Assembly: GCA_020630615.1 (NCBI GenBank)
Contig: JAHDBA010000004.1
Location: 62,740 to 119,098, forward strand
Direction of reading: 5' to 3'
DNA: 56,359 nt
From: Myxococcota bacterium
Lineage (GTDB): Bacteria; Myxococcota; UBA727; JAHDBA01
Shown: in pieces, positions 34,836-42,587 of the stretch
How positions within the stretch are numbered: position 1 is the first letter of the stretch
Layout of the letters: each line of letters starts with the position of its first letter
Made by a program: the position numbers and the translations under genes
The notes under the pieces: model-generated
What the model was told of the DNA's origin: nothing
The model's database searches: none
Seen by the model: the letters and a program-made list of their open reading frames with translations, nothing else

Positions 34836-35657
34836 ATGATTCGAATCATGGGCGTACCCGAACATTTCAACCTTGGCTGGATGCTAGCCGACGAAGCCCA
34901 AGATGACGAAAGCACTGACTCAAATCTTGAATGGTGCTTCATCTCTGAAAGTCGTGGCAGCGGCGCAATGACTCAAGCACTTCTACAAAACGAATGCGAT
35001 GTCGCCTTGTTGCTCACGGAAGCCGCGGCCCGTCTTCGTGCGCGCGACGATTCCTTTATTGGCATCGGGCGAATGACAGAAAGCGGGCTGAATTGGGGGG
35101 TGCATATCGCGCCTGAAATGGAGGCAATTCCTCAGGACACGAAGGATTTAAGGATAGGCATTTCTCGTTTTGGTTCGGGCTCGCACTTGATGGCGAAGAT
35201 GATGGTCCACCAGGAAGGTTTGGGGCGGCTTCGAGAAGACAATTGGCGGGTTGTTAATAACATCGATGGTGCAGAAGCTGCATTTCAAAAGAACGAAATC
35301 GATCTCTTCATGTGGGAAGAAATGATGACACGTCCCTTGTGTCGTGCGGGGGTGATGCGTCAGGTCGAAACCTTTACACCCCCGTGGCATGCATTTACTG
35401 CTGTGTGTTCTCGCGAGTTCTTTTCAAGGCATGAGAAAGATCTTTCAAGGCTCTTCGGCTCGGCATGCCATCATACGCAACGGTTGCATGGTAACGACAA
35501 CGAGCTCTTCACGCAGTGCGAAAAACGATTCAACCTTTTGCCGGATGATGTTGAACACTGGCGCGCAAAAAACACCGTGCGACCACGATTGGAAGATTGC
35601 ACGGAGAATTTGGATCAGGTGCAGGGCCTTCTGCGCTCTTTTGGCGCTTTGAGCTGA
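34836..35657 (+). CDS. Ca3427-like periplasmic-binding-fold protein, no signal peptide
   Basis: A 273-residue type 2 periplasmic-binding-fold protein that resembles the Ca3427-like group found in bacteria and some yeasts. Characteristic pieces are GVPEHFNLGWMLADE, SRGSGAMTQAL, DVALLLTEAAA, GLNWGVHIAP, ISRFGSGSHLMAKMM and DLFMWEEMMTRPL. It has no signal peptide or lipobox and no ABC permease or ATPase nearby, so it probably acts in the cytosol as a ligand-binding or enzyme-like protein. GGGAG precedes the ATG by about eight bases, 14 bases after the lipid-kinase stop, placing it last in the gap operon. The ligand is unknown. Confidence 0.75.
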   Translation: MIRIMGVPEHFNLGWMLADEAQDDESTDSNLEWCFISESRGSGAMTQALLQNECDVALLLTEAAARLRARDDSFIGIGRMTESGLNWGVHIAPEMEAIPQDTKDLRIGISRFGSGSHLMAKMMVHQEGLGRLREDNWRVVNNIDGAEAAFQKNEIDLFMWEEMMTRPLCRAGVMRQVETFTPPWHAFTAVCSREFFSRHEKDLSRLFGSACHHTQRLHGNDNELFTQCEKRFNLLPDDVEHWRAKNTVRPRLEDCTENLDQVQGLLRSFGALS

Positions 35658-35762
35658 AGCTCGAACGAGAGTGTACGACCCGGCGCCAAGAAATGTAGCA
35701 CCAGTTCGGGACTAGGCCAATGCGAGTGCGCCCCGCTGTCGAGCAGGTCTTCGTTCGCTTCG

Positions 35763-36641
35763 CTAGGGTCGCAAGGTTGCGATTGAGTCGACGACTTCGT
35801 AGAGTAGCTTTCCGAAACGCTCTGCACTCAACGCCGCATTTTCTTTCACCTCTTCGTGCGTCAACTTGTGAGGGGAAATACCCGATGCAAGGTTGGTAAT
35901 ACACGACAAACCCAAACAGGGAATTTGGTGATGGGCCGCAGCGATCGTCTCATAGACGGTACTCATGCCTACTGCACTACCGCCCAGAAGTTTAAACATT
36001 CGGATCTCAGCAGGCGTTTCATAGGTTGGCCCCGATACACCAACATACACACCTTTCTTAATTGGAATCTCAAGTTTACGTGCAGCCCCTTCTGCAAGAG
36101 TGCGCAGCTCAGACGAATATGCGTCAGTCATATCGGGAAAGCGCGAACCGAAGCGATCATCGTTAGGACCAACTAATGGGTGGTTACCCGTGAGATTGAG
36201 GTGGTCCTCGATGATCATAAGGTCTCCAGCCTTGAAACCGTCTCCAAAGCCGCCGGATGAATTCGTCAGGACAAGCTTTTCAACACCAAGGGCAATCAAA
36301 ACACGAATCGGAAATGCAACAGCAGCTGCTGGGTAACCTTCATAGTAATGAACTCGCCCCTGCATGATGACCCAGTTTACACCGTTTTTCTTACCAATAA
36401 CCAGTTGGCCTTTGTGCCCGGTGACCGATGAAGTCGGGAAGGATGGAATTTCATGGTATGGAATCGCCAAGGCATCATGTTCACTTAAGAGGTTCTCACC
36501 AACAAATCCCAGGCCACTCCCGAGAACGCAGCCAACAACAGGTCCTGTGAGTTCAGCCCCTAGTTTCTTACGCACCGCAGCTGCTGCTTTCGAAACAGCT
36601 TCAGAGTTATAGGTCATGGAACTATGCAAATCGTGACTCAT
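35763..36641 (-). CDS. punA: Purine-nucleoside phosphorylase (trimeric type)
   Basis: A 292-residue enzyme that splits purine (deoxy)nucleosides with phosphate into base and (deoxy)ribose-1-phosphate. Motifs of the trimeric PNP/MTAP family are VLGSGLGFVGENL, SSVTGHKGQLVIG, GRVHYYEGYP, TNSSGGFG, GVYVGVSGPTYETPAEIRM, VGMSTVYETIAAAH and SCITNLASGI. VGMSTVYETI deviates slightly from the common VGMSTVPEVI. An alternative ATG eight codons downstream is possible. It is the last gene of a nucleoside-catabolism cluster (deoC, deoA, nupC, punA). Confidence 0.94.
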   Translation of the reverse strand: MSHDLHSSMTYNSEAVSKAAAAVRKKLGAELTGPVVGCVLGSGLGFVGENLLSEHDALAIPYHEIPSFPTSSVTGHKGQLVIGKKNGVNWVIMQGRVHYYEGYPAAAVAFPIRVLIALGVEKLVLTNSSGGFGDGFKAGDLMIIEDHLNLTGNHPLVGPNDDRFGSRFPDMTDAYSSELRTLAEGAARKLEIPIKKGVYVGVSGPTYETPAEIRMFKLLGGSAVGMSTVYETIAAAHHQIPCLGLSCITNLASGISPHKLTHEEVKENAALSAERFGKLLYEVVDSIATLRP

Positions 36642-36740
36642 GTGAACACCCCAGACAATCCGTTAAAAACACGATCAAAGAAACAAGCCAAAACATCATC
36701 ACGCTACACAAAAAATAGTGCAAGGCAAAGCGTATTGTCG

Positions 36741-38069
36741 TTATCGCATGAGCAACCCAGCAATCGCTGCCGTTTCAAAACATGCGAGTGAGCCTGCAAT
36801 CATGGCACGGAGCGCGAGGCGCGCAAAAGTTGCACGGCGCTCCGGTGCAAGAAGGGTCAAGCCACCAAGTTGAATCCCAATGGATGCAAAGTTTGAAAAC
36901 CCACAGAGCGCGTAGGTTGCAATCAAAATGCTTTTCGGGTTTCTCAACTGACCTTCATTCATCAGGCGCGCGAGATCCAAGTACGATAAGAACTCGTTTA
37001 GCACCGTCTTGGTTCCCATCAATCCACCGACGAGCTCGGCATCACGCCATGGCACACCGAGGAGCCATGCCAAAGGCGAGAAGCACTTACCGAGGATCCA
37101 GTTCAGGGTGAGCCCGTCAAAACCAAAGAGCTCCCCCGCACCACCGATAAGCGCGTTCAGCAAGGCTATTAAACCTGTAAATGCAATCAACATCGCTCCG
37201 ACATTAAGAGCAAGGGAGAGGCCTTCTGATGTTCCGCGAGCTGCCGCGTCCATAATATTACTTGTGGTCGCATCGGCAACTTCAGGATGATCCGGGGCTG
37301 TGTCCGTGGCAACTTGGTTCATGTCTCGACGCCATTTCGCTCCGCGTTCGATACCCGCAGACGAGGGCACCATAATCTTTGCGAAGACGAGAGCTGCAGG
37401 TGCACTCATCACAGAGGCAGCAATTAAATGTCGTGCAATGTCGGGAAAGTTGGGCGAAAGCATTCCGATAAACGCTGCAAGAACGCCCCCGGCTATCGTG
37501 GCAAAGCCACCGGTCATAAGTGCCATGATTTCACTCTCGCTCATCGTTCTCAAATAGGGGCGTATGAGTAGTGGCGACTCGGTCTGGCCGAGAAAGACAT
37601 TTGCAGCTGCCGATAAGCTTTCAACACCGGTGAGCCCCATCGTTCGGCGCATTGCCCAGGCCAACGCTCGAACAACGAGCTGCAGCAAACCAAGATGGTA
37701 AAGAATGGCGCTGAGCGCCGAGAAGAAGATGATTGTTGGCAGCACACCGAAGGCAAAACTAGCTCCCAGCGCGACACTGGCCTCCACGGGTTCCCCATTC
37801 AATAGCTTCGCAGAAACATCGACGCTCCCATTCTGGGTTAAGGCACCAAAAAGAATATTGGCCCCAACACTACCATAGCCAAGCACCGCAGTGACACGGT
37901 TGCTCAACCACCCAAAGGCATTCTCTCCTGCCTGAGTTCGCAGAACGATTAGCGCAAAGACAAACTGGAGCGCAAGGCCGCCCAAAACAGTTTTCACTCG
38001 AACCGAGCGGCGGCTCGACGATAAAGCAAAGGCCATGGCCAGTGTTGTGATAAGCCCCAATACACCCAT
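36741..38069 (-). CDS. nupC: Concentrative nucleoside transporter (NupC/CNT family)
   Basis: A 442-residue polytopic inner-membrane protein that imports nucleosides with protons or sodium. CNT signatures are clear: GASFAFGVLPTIIFFSAL, the nucleoside-site motif GQTESPLLIRPYL, MTGGFATIAGGVL, GTKTVLNEFL and CGFSNFASIGIQLGG. Length and topology are those of bacterial CNTs. A GGGGGG ribosome site is just upstream of the ATG. Its place between thymidine and purine phosphorylases shows that it feeds nucleosides to these enzymes. Confidence 0.95.
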   Translation of the reverse strand: MGVLGLITTLAMAFALSSSRRSVRVKTVLGGLALQFVFALIVLRTQAGENAFGWLSNRVTAVLGYGSVGANILFGALTQNGSVDVSAKLLNGEPVEASVALGASFAFGVLPTIIFFSALSAILYHLGLLQLVVRALAWAMRRTMGLTGVESLSAAANVFLGQTESPLLIRPYLRTMSESEIMALMTGGFATIAGGVLAAFIGMLSPNFPDIARHLIAASVMSAPAALVFAKIMVPSSAGIERGAKWRRDMNQVATDTAPDHPEVADATTSNIMDAAARGTSEGLSLALNVGAMLIAFTGLIALLNALIGGAGELFGFDGLTLNWILGKCFSPLAWLLGVPWRDAELVGGLMGTKTVLNEFLSYLDLARLMNEGQLRNPKSILIATYALCGFSNFASIGIQLGGLTLLAPERRATFARLALRAMIAGSLACFETAAIAGLLMR

Positions 38070-38202
38070 ATCCCCCCCTTCGTCCCGACACCTTTATTTT
38101 ACGATCCGAAAATAGGATTCACCAATGTGAAAGAACGTTTAATGCGACAGGCTTTTTAGCGCAGGTCATCCTCTACATCCGGGATACTTTGCCCGTAAAA
38201 GC

Positions 38203-39507
38203 CTAAGCAATTCGCTGCCCAAAAAGCTCCTCTTTCACGACCGGGGAATGCGACACGTTGACAGCGTCATTCAGCTGCTGGAGACAGGCCTCCAAACCTT
38301 TTTCTCCTCGGTGGTACACTCGGCAGATGGGCTGCCCCTTTTCAATCGGGTCACCCACTTCAACCAACACCTCGAGCCCTACGGCGGGGTCAACCAGGTC
38401 TGCACTGCGAACTCGCCCTGCGCCTAAAGACAGTGCAGCCTTTCCAAAGCTCTCCGCATGCAAGCCTGAAATGTGACCCGCTTGCGATGCCTCGACAGTG
38501 TAAACACTTTCCACATGCGGTAAAAGCGCCAGGTCACTTAAGCTCTTTACATCACCACCCTGTGCTTCTACCATTTTTTCAAAAACGCTAAAGGCGCTAC
38601 CATCATCAAGCGCATTTTCGATCTTGGATCGCCCAGAGTCGACATCGGTCGCCTGCTGCCCAAGCACCAGCATCTCTGCACCCAGTTCTACCGTTAGCGC
38701 CCGTATATCGGAAGGCCCAGCACCTTTTAAGGTCTCAATACTTTCTTTGACCTCAAGCGCATTGCCCACCATACGGCCAAGGGGCTGATTCATGTTGGTC
38801 AAACGCGCGACGACTTCTTTGCCCATGCGCTGACCAATACCCACCATGGTCTCGGCAAGCTCACGTGCCTGTGCTGCAGTCTTCATAAAAGCGCCATCGC
38901 CAAATTTTACGTCAAGTACCAAAGCATCGATACCTTCGGCTAATTTTTTCGACATTATCGATGCCGAGATCAGCGGGATACAATCGACGGTCGCGGTTAC
39001 ATCACGCAGCGCATAAAACTTCTTGTCCGCAGGCGCTATAGAAGTTGTTTGCCCCATAATGCAAGCGCCAATGGCTGCAACTTGCCGCTGGAAATCCGCG
39101 CTCGAGATACTTGTGTTGAAACCTGGGATGCTTTCGAGTTTGTCAATAGTACCCCCCGTATGGCCGAGCCCTCGCCCTGCAATCATGGGTACCGGCACAC
39201 CACAGGCTGCAACCGCTGGTGCCAAAGGCAATGAGATTTTATCGCCAACACCGCCCGTTGAATGCTTGTCAACCTTGATGCCTTCAATCGCACTAAGGTC
39301 GAGAACCTCACCCGAATACAGCATTGCATCAACAAGTGCTGCCAACTCGGCTGAGTTCATTCCCCGAAAGAAAACAGCCATTGCAAAAGCCGACATTTGA
39401 TAGTCCGCAACTTCCCCATGGGTATAGTCCGCAATAAACTTCTTAATTGTCTTCGCGCTAAGCTCACGGCCTTCACGCTTCGCCATAATAATATCGTAGG
39501 CACGCAT
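38203..39507 (-). CDS. deoA: Thymidine / pyrimidine-nucleoside phosphorylase
   Basis: A 434-residue class II nucleoside phosphorylase that cleaves thymidine (or uridine and deoxyuridine) to base and (deoxy)ribose-1-phosphate. The family signature is present as KHSTGGVGDKISLPLAPAV, with GRGLGHTGGTIDKLESI and LDVKFGDGAFM. The C-terminal alpha/beta domain (GLEVLVEVGDPIEKGQPICRVYH) is typical. Distinguishing DeoA (thymidine) from Pdp (broad pyrimidine) is not secure from sequence alone. A GAGGTGA site precedes the ATG. It is second in the deo cluster. Confidence 0.92.
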   Translation of the reverse strand: MRAYDIIMAKREGRELSAKTIKKFIADYTHGEVADYQMSAFAMAVFFRGMNSAELAALVDAMLYSGEVLDLSAIEGIKVDKHSTGGVGDKISLPLAPAVAACGVPVPMIAGRGLGHTGGTIDKLESIPGFNTSISSADFQRQVAAIGACIMGQTTSIAPADKKFYALRDVTATVDCIPLISASIMSKKLAEGIDALVLDVKFGDGAFMKTAAQARELAETMVGIGQRMGKEVVARLTNMNQPLGRMVGNALEVKESIETLKGAGPSDIRALTVELGAEMLVLGQQATDVDSGRSKIENALDDGSAFSVFEKMVEAQGGDVKSLSDLALLPHVESVYTVEASQAGHISGLHAESFGKAALSLGAGRVRSADLVDPAVGLEVLVEVGDPIEKGQPICRVYHRGEKGLEACLQQLNDAVNVSHSPVVKEELFGQRIA

Positions 39508-39657
39508 AACTCACCTCATTCAGCGCATTTGCGCAGAAGAGAGAGGTTAGCGGCTTCGACAGTCTTGTCAAAGATGCACGACGCGAAGGCGTCTTGTTCC
39601 CTTGTCACGCGCCCTACCTTTTCAAGGCGGGACGCAAACCCGCCGGTCAGTCTAGTT

Positions 39658-40509
39658 TCAGGGCATGTTATACGATGAGCGGCCAGTTGGATTGCCCTTA
39701 AAAATGACTGCTCCCTTCGACATACCCAAACGAGAAGCCCCTGCCGCAACCATGGAGCGCATCTCTTCAAGCGTGGCAATTCCACCCGACGCCTTAATCT
39801 GAATATGACCACCACCGGCCTCTCGCATTACTTTGACATCGACGGTGCGAGCCTGAGACCCAAAGAATCCAGTCGAGGTTTTGATGAAATCGACCCTCGC
39901 CATCACCGCAAGGCGCGAACACATGATCAGCTCAAAGCGAGAGAGCATCTCGGATTCTAAAATGAACTTCAAACAGACACCCTGTGCAGATTCACGAAGC
40001 CGCACCATATCACGATAGACTTCTGTCCACATCGCATCGTGAACCAAAGCAAGGTTGACCACAGTGTCGATTTCGTCAGCCCCTTCGTCAACCAAGTGCT
40101 TAAGAGTCAAAACACGCATCGCGCTGTCTGAAGCGCCCATTGGAAAATCATGAACCACACACACTTTTACATCGGCGCGCTCAAGCAAACGTTTTGCGAA
40201 AGACTGCCATCGGCTCGACACACAAACAGCAGCAAAACCGTGTTCTTTCGCCTGCATGCACAACCTCTCGATATCGTTCTGGCTTGTTTCTCGCTTCAAT
40301 GCTGTATGATCGATAAGCTTTGCAAGTCCCTCCAGGGAATGGTGAGGTGAATGGGGAGGTCGAGCCGAATCGTTGAGTTCTTGAAGCGAGCCAGTCCTTG
40401 CTCCGCCAAAAAACCTCTGAAATTGTTTTTCATCGATCGTAGCGAGCAGCGCATCCGCTTCGTTAAAAATCAGCTTCCTTCCTTCTTGCACTCGGCCCAT
40501 GACATTCAA
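39658..40509 (-). CDS. deoC: Deoxyribose-phosphate aldolase
   Basis: A class I aldolase that cleaves 2-deoxyribose-5-phosphate to glyceraldehyde-3-phosphate and acetaldehyde. The Schiff-base Lys210 lies in VDFIKTSTGF, the proton-relay Lys239 in IQIKASGG, and DEIDTVVN is conserved. About 60 extra residues precede the core (core starts near LAKLIDHTALK). The start shown is TTG at 40509 with AGGAG six bases upstream; an ATG three codons later (40500) is the alternative. Only 29 bases separate it from the upstream lytic transglycosylase gene, so read-through from the cell-wall genes is likely. No phosphopentomutase (deoB) is in the window. Confidence 0.92.
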   Translation of the reverse strand: MNVMGRVQEGRKLIFNEADALLATIDEKQFQRFFGGARTGSLQELNDSARPPHSPHHSLEGLAKLIDHTALKRETSQNDIERLCMQAKEHGFAAVCVSSRWQSFAKRLLERADVKVCVVHDFPMGASDSAMRVLTLKHLVDEGADEIDTVVNLALVHDAMWTEVYRDMVRLRESAQGVCLKFILESEMLSRFELIMCSRLAVMARVDFIKTSTGFFGSQARTVDVKVMREAGGGHIQIKASGGIATLEEMRSMVAAGASRLGMSKGAVIFKGNPTGRSSYNMP

Positions 40510-40538
40510 TACCTTCTCCTAAACAATAGCGAGTATGC

Positions 40539-42587
40539 TCATCGCACTTCAACCCAATTCATATTCGGCGCCGCATCCCTTGCTTTCATTCGAAAGCGAA
40601 GGCCCCCAGCATCGTTGAAGCTCTCTTGGCGAACATAGCGACTGGCATTTTTCTTGAGCGCTGCAACACTTGGCGCAACACGAAGACCGTACGCCGACGG
40701 GATAAGAGAGTAGCTTGGCCTCTCTTCAGGGATGGGGACTTGCTCGGGAACAGGCTCACCGCAAGCGTCTATCACAATGCCGCTCTCGCAATGGACGCCG
40801 TTCACTTTGAGCAAGAACGCTAAAGGAACGCGATGCCAGTGCGCAATGCTCATCCATGTGTCGCCTTTTCGACGTTTAAACATAAAGGTGGAAGGTTTGT
40901 CAGTGGTGTTGGCGACATCATGAGTCAAAGTGAAATCGCCCTGCGCCTCACTCGCCAAACTCGCTGACTCAACTTCAGCTTCGTCTTTTCTGTGTTGTGC
41001 TTCCTTGGAACTGGTATGCGTTGGGGAACTTTTTAAGATCGCATCGTCCGGGAGACTCAACGATTGCCCTGGGAAGATCTTCGTCTGTGCTGTGAGCCCA
41101 TTGAGCTTCATCAGCGCATTGAGCGAGACGTCAAAACGCACGGCAATGACGCTCAAGCTATCTCCATTTTTAACAGTCACCTTCCGAGAACGCCTTGCAC
41201 GCTCCAAACGTTCTTGCTCTTCACGGACAATCGCTTCTCGAAGGTCCAATACATGTTCAAGGACAAACTCACCCAAACCTTGAGGGATGCGAAGCCCCAA
41301 ACCCAAGGGGAGCATCCGATCCTCCCGAAAGGTTGTTGCTTTAATGGCAGGATTCATCGTCATAAAAAGCTCCTGCGAATCATGAGGAATGCAAGCAAGC
41401 AATTTCTTCGCCCCAACATCAAATGGAAGCCGTATCGCGTCAAAACTCCATGGCTCTTTTCGGCTCACGCTACTCAACCCATAGGACTCCGGAAACTCGA
41501 TGAGGTCGTGCACGCCCAAAAAGGCAGCGTAGTAATTGCGCGCAGAAAAACCCCAACGTTGATGCCGGAAGTTTTGGAAGAGGGCACCTAAATCATTCGT
41601 CCCTGCGGACCTGATAGCGTTTCGCATTCCGGAGCGACCGTAATTGTAGGACGTAATTGCGACGGGCCACGGCCCCACTTCTTTATGCGCAAGACTTAAA
41701 TAGTGCGCTGCTGCTTGTGTCGCCAAAATTGGGTCGCGACGCTCATCGAGCGTATCGTTTGCAATCATATATTCTTTAGCGGTATACCCCATAAACTGCC
41801 AAACACCTGCAGCCCCAACAGAGGATAAGGCATCAATGTCCATGAGGCTTTCAAGGAAAGCGAGCGCAACGATTGAGTCCCGCAGACCTGCGCGCGTTAG
41901 CATTTCACGGACTCGCGCAGCATAAGCACCTGAAGTGCGGTACCCCTCACCCAAACGCTCTCGCACTCCGTTTTGAGCTCGCAGCCCAGCATCCCGCGTA
42001 TACTTGTCTTTTGCGTGAACTCCCTCGAGGCGACGGAAGACCTCAAGGCGGACGCCACTTAACCTATCGGAACTTGAGGGTTTATGCTCATCGAGCCAAT
42101 CAAGTGCCGCTCGGGTCTCATTAAGTGCTTTTTGAATATCGCCACGACGACGCTTGGAGCCTGTCGCCTTATCCTTTTCAGCAACACGAACAACCCTGTA
42201 AACGCGTTCAAGCTTGGACGGATGATGGAGTGCAATGTCATTTGCGCCCCACTCACCATAGACCGAGCGCCAAAAACGCACATGGCCTTCCAACACTGGG
42301 ACTCGTTCAAAGGCTTGATCATCATCATCATCATCATCATCAGTTTCAGAATCAATGGTCGAGGCCTCAACATTCGTATCCACTGCGGTCACTTCATCGT
42401 GTGCATCTGCAGCCTTCAAATTATCACTCAAAGTCAATGCACTTAAAAGTAGGAGCGATTGAAAAAACATTCCTTCTAAAATGGGGAGCCACAGCTTTAC
42501 GCTGGAAGTCCTACGCAATCTCAACTCCGAACACACGAACAAAGCGATGCTTCCCAGCCTGCAGACTTCATCATAAGTAAACATCAT
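40539..42587 (-). CDS. MltD-like lytic transglycosylase with LysM repeats
   Basis: A 682-residue envelope protein that cleaves the MurNAc-GlcNAc bond of peptidoglycan. The SLT domain is at about 235-370 with catalytic Glu246 in ALAFLES, followed by GAAGVWQFM and ITSYNYGRSGM. A LysM repeat lies at about 470-512 (VKNGDSLSVIAVRF .. IFPGQSLSLP) and a weaker second one at about 575-615. The ATG overlaps the dacB stop (ATGA), which supports coupling. A cleaner signal peptide begins at Met40 (42470), preceded by AGAAGG, so the mature start is unsettled. A run of eight Asp (83-90) comes from a trinucleotide repeat. It is an operon partner of PBP4. Confidence 0.88.
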   Translation of the reverse strand: MMFTYDEVCRLGSIALFVCSELRLRRTSSVKLWLPILEGMFFQSLLLLSALTLSDNLKAADAHDEVTAVDTNVEASTIDSETDDDDDDDDQAFERVPVLEGHVRFWRSVYGEWGANDIALHHPSKLERVYRVVRVAEKDKATGSKRRRGDIQKALNETRAALDWLDEHKPSSSDRLSGVRLEVFRRLEGVHAKDKYTRDAGLRAQNGVRERLGEGYRTSGAYAARVREMLTRAGLRDSIVALAFLESLMDIDALSSVGAAGVWQFMGYTAKEYMIANDTLDERRDPILATQAAAHYLSLAHKEVGPWPVAITSYNYGRSGMRNAIRSAGTNDLGALFQNFRHQRWGFSARNYYAAFLGVHDLIEFPESYGLSSVSRKEPWSFDAIRLPFDVGAKKLLACIPHDSQELFMTMNPAIKATTFREDRMLPLGLGLRIPQGLGEFVLEHVLDLREAIVREEQERLERARRSRKVTVKNGDSLSVIAVRFDVSLNALMKLNGLTAQTKIFPGQSLSLPDDAILKSSPTHTSSKEAQHRKDEAEVESASLASEAQGDFTLTHDVANTTDKPSTFMFKRRKGDTWMSIAHWHRVPLAFLLKVNGVHCESGIVIDACGEPVPEQVPIPEERPSYSLIPSAYGLRVAPSVAALKKNASRYVRQESFNDAGGLRFRMKARDAAPNMNWVEVR
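42318..42341. repeat. (ATC)8 trinucleotide repeat encoding poly-Asp
   Basis: Eight perfect ATC units on the plus strand (GAT on the coding strand) encode Asp83-Asp90 of the lytic transglycosylase. Slippage would change the number of Asp residues without shifting the frame. Confidence 0.9.

Noticed and set aside
39626..39644. GGCGGG / CCCGCC hairpin between deoC and deoA as a terminator
   Set aside because: No T-run follows on either strand; at most an mRNA structure.
42125..42580. Frame with a poly-His run
   Set aside because: The His run is the antisense reading of the (GAT)8 repeat in the lytic transglycosylase gene.
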